Source of the DNA: Ceratodon purpureus
Lineage: Eukaryota; Streptophyta; Bryopsida; Pseudoditrichales; Ditrichaceae
NCBI GenBank assembly: GCA_014871385.1
Contig: CM026421.1
Location: 22,310,865-22,374,864, forward strand
DNA length: 64,000 bases
Direction of reading: 5' to 3'
This document shows positions 61,018 to 64,000 of this stretch, piece by piece. The notes beneath the pieces are model-generated. The model was not told the DNA's origin, ran no database searches, and worked only from the letters and a program-made list of their open reading frames with translations. The first letter of the stretch is position 1; each line of letters opens with the position of its first letter. The translations under genes were made by a program, and so were the position numbers.

Positions 61018-63780
61018 TGCGGCCAACGAGCTCCCTGAAGACAACAGCTGCAGCAATGTACATGATCAGATCAATCAACACGAAATAGTTTGTCAACATT
61101 AATCTATACCTCACACATTCAGAGCTCCGAAGGACACACTAAAAGGGCCACATTCACTGCTCTTTCTGTTATTGAATTAGATCTAATGCAGATACTCTAT
61201 CCGCAGCTGGAACTCAAAACAACAGAATTGCTAAACATAAGAAAAGTTAAGCACCCGAATTGGGAAACTCCTTCAACACACACACGCACAAACATACACA
61301 CCAGACTCACTGAAATGCATGTATTCTAATAAGTTCTAAACACAACCACCGCATATAGCTGCAATACAGACAGCAACTCAGCTACAATATCACTAATCAA
61401 GCCAATATTGCAGACAGAAGGTGGAGCCTCACTTGAAAAGCTCCAGGCTTCTACCTTCAGTTGAAGGAGCAGCTCAGAGAGATGCAGCTGCGTCGACAAG
61501 AGGGGGTAAGGAAGAGCAGCAGGAGCTGCGGAGGCTTTAAGCTACTTCCCGTGGAAACTCGAGTGGTGCAAATGCCTAGAAAAGGTGATCATAACCAGGA
61601 GGAAATACAATGTCTAGCTTGTAGACGTACTTCTGTAAAAGGCGGACATTTTCATGTAGAAAATAGGTACTCGGAGTGATCAATACCGGCTTGTAACTCC
61701 CGATTCCTTACTATCTGGTAAACGGCAGATTCACAATCCGTGTTTGTTAGACAAGGTGTCCACCTCATAACTAATTTTTTCCATTGGTACCGCAAGGAAT
61801 CATGCCACAGGTGACAGACCAATTATTGTACCCTGGCTTCCATGTTGAAGCACTTCAGTCTTCAATAGGCTTGGCTTTGGATAAGCTATCAGGTGCATTC
61901 TGGTTTCACTCAATATGAGCTTGCAACTACACAGTGTAATGTTATAAATTGCATTGAATTTGGGCTGGTGATTGGAATTGATCTTGAAGAGATTTGTTAT
62001 GTGTTTGTAACTTGAAGAGGTTCTAAGGACACATCATTTGTGAAGATATTGCCAGCTTGGAGGTAATATGAGCACAAGCATGTGCATTATGTGACAGGGA
62101 AGGACAAAATGGCAGCTGGATATTGAACACCTCTCCAGTGGTGTTGCCATTACCCATGTTCGTGAAGGTGATGAGCATCAAAGGGCCACAAATCATACAT
62201 TTGTTTCCCTCAGGCCTTTTGGGCATGTCATAGTGTTGCAGGACCTCGAGGCACCACAGACATCAGTCAGAAATAATACAGTTTTAGTTGACAGGGTAGC
62301 AATTTTTGTCCATGTTTTCTAATTTTCTGTCCATCTTTGCTTTTCCTTCTAAAAGCTAAATTGATTTATTTTCCTGTAAAAAGGGTCATTTCCGGATATG
62401 CAGTTCTATTTAGTCCTACCAGTTTCTGTTCAGCATTTACAGATGAGGAGCATTTGTAAGTTGAAAGTGTGAAATTAGTAGCTTCACTTGCAGTGGTATT
62501 GTAATTTGATAAGTTAGTGTATTTGAATCATTCACACTCAAGAGTTTTGTCAGTGATCTACTGGGCTTGAATGACCTGACTTGTAATTGCAGTCTGGTTC
62601 TAGAGAGTGTTCAAATATCCCAACTTAATTGGTGGTGCATGTGATTGTTTAGTGTGAATGGAATCCAGTCTGATGAATTTCCTTCTCCTAGGAATGTGTT
62701 AAATGAGGGAAGTCTACTGAGTCTGTAAATTTCAGGCTTCTCTCCAGCTGGTTCAGTGTGATAGATTTCTTTGGGTTTATTTGACTTGACCACATTTTAG
62801 TCCATATGTTCATATGATAAGTTATAACAGTCTTTGCGTGAGAATAATGTCATCAATTTGATTGTACAGCAGCTTAGAGACATATCTTTGGAAATGCATG
62901 GCAGGATGCCAGACCTGACCTCTGATTATTGATAACCATGATAACTCATGCCCTCAATTATTTGCACTCTGCATATGCCTTTCATTTTCAACATGGCTTT
63001 TCATAAATGTATTAGTCCTGACTCTCCTGCACTTTGGGAACACAGGTCAGGAGGTGCACCCATGCAGGGTATTTGTGCCCCTTCAAAACCTCTTGTATGT
63101 ATGGTACTAGTAGTTGGTGCATGTATAGCATAATAGCAGCAAATTTTAGTCTTTAGCCATGTAGTATTTTTTAATTTTAATTTAATTTTGAAGCAAATGA
63201 AGAGAATTCATTGCAAAAAATAGATTACAGACCCTCCTTTGACAAAGTCCAGAGCGGAAAAAGTGATGTGGTATTTTGAGGGAGAACTCGGTTGACATGA
63301 TGGCAAATAGCTGTTGTAGGAGATTTGTAGCAAGAGTTACGTACAAGCTGCAGAACCATGGACTCTGTATGTATCACCAGCAACGCAACATCATGTTATT
63401 GTAAAACACTGCAAGTGAAGGTGCTATAATACAGCCGACTCAATCTGTACTTTATGTAAGACTAGGGAGAATGACCACAGTACTTGACTTATGAATTCAC
63501 TTGATGCTCAAATACGTTGAATTGTCATGTGATGTAAACGGTTCCTACAAGTTTTTACAGGAATACCAAATAAGGAGTGCCAATTGCTATGTAGTAGGAG
63601 GGTGAAGTACTGTAGCAATGTGTGCAGCCATTGCAATTTCCTTCTATGTTCAGGAATTGAATCAGAGAGCCTACATGTGAGTGAGGTGGATGCAAGGTTG
63701 TTATCAAGTCTTTGAATTGCACGAGCCCTGTTCACTTGCCAGCTTGGATGATGTTCCCATTATCTGATTGGGGGCTCCAT
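61018..63780. other. upstream of pectinesterase and intergenic, no gene recognised
   Basis: The pectinesterase promoter and 5' UTR should lie near 61.0-61.5 kb. The rest contains only short ORFs without recognisable domains. Confidence 0.5.
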
Positions 63781-63794
63781 GTCTCACACTTAGG

Positions 63795-63870
63795 GCCGAT
63801 TTACATATGGGGGCCGGGCCAATTCACATATGGGGGCCGGGCCAATTCAGCCCCTTTGAGGGCTGAAATC
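63795..63870 (+). repeat. 26-bp tandem duplication plus short hairpin
   Basis: CATATGGGGGCCGGGCCAAT occurs twice in tandem, followed by TTCAGCCC-CTTTGA-GGGCTGAA, a small hairpin. It may be the end of an unidentified small element that continues towards the window edge. Confidence 0.75.
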
Positions 63871-64000
63871 CTCAATCGTGATTGGCCGAGAGGAAAAAAT
63901 CGGCCCCAACCCCTTTACACCTAGTCCTCGGGCCAAGTTGGTGGCAGAATTTTTTTAATCAAGAAATGCAAGGTCTGACATGGCCCGAGCTCGGTGAATT

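Overview
The window is nuclear DNA of a land plant. Evidence: GT-AG introns with short exons, plant-type alpha-tubulin, a pectin methylesterase, TrmA-type RNA methyltransferase and Mn-type cation diffusion facilitator genes, AAACCCTAA-type telo-box motifs, and CACTA and PIF/Harbinger transposon sequence. Very AT-rich deserts next to GC-rich coding islands would suit a moss or another seed-free plant, but the species cannot be fixed from sequence alone.

Layout. 1-5861: two alpha-tubulin copies tail-to-tail in a 1.4-kb arm inverted repeat with one mismatch; the 3-kb spacer holds a broken Harbinger transposase, a 22-bp minisatellite and one copy (unit C) of a dispersed repeat encoding a small membrane/glycine-rich protein. 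5279-6763: intact alpha-tubulin (minus). 7587-12786: intact 16-exon tRNA/rRNA uracil-5-methyltransferase-like gene (plus), divergent from tubulin. 13481-13791: receptor-kinase remnant. 14.2-19.6 kb: AT-rich desert with an aldolase relic and a small element with inverted ends. 20.3-25.5 kb: two tandem copies (A, B) of the unit-C repeat. 25971-28348: intact Mn-CDF (MTP) gene (minus). 30.46-34.06 kb: an EME1 endonuclease pseudogene followed by a fragment of a second methyltransferase gene copy, both minus. 36.1-39.1 kb: a decayed DNA transposon. 39.1-43.3 kb: AT-rich, with microsatellites. 43319-58428: a structurally complete 15,110-bp CACTA (En/Spm) transposon. 59242-61017: intact pectin methylesterase (minus). 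61.0-64.0 kb: no gene recognised.

The main discovery is the CACTA element. It has 32-bp perfect terminal inverted repeats, ATT target-site duplications, subterminal AGCAACGT repeats, an apparently intact TNP2 transposase (5 exons, 1204 aa) and a divergently transcribed TnpA-like/Transposase_24 protein (764 aa). About 5 kb of extra internal DNA includes an unrecognised 174-codon ORF and a pyrimidine-rich minisatellite. The host genes are unrelated housekeeping or cell-wall functions (microtubules, RNA modification, manganese transport, pectin modification); nothing suggests they work as a cluster. All intron/exon models were built by eye from splice signals, reading-frame arithmetic and remembered family motifs, without any database search.
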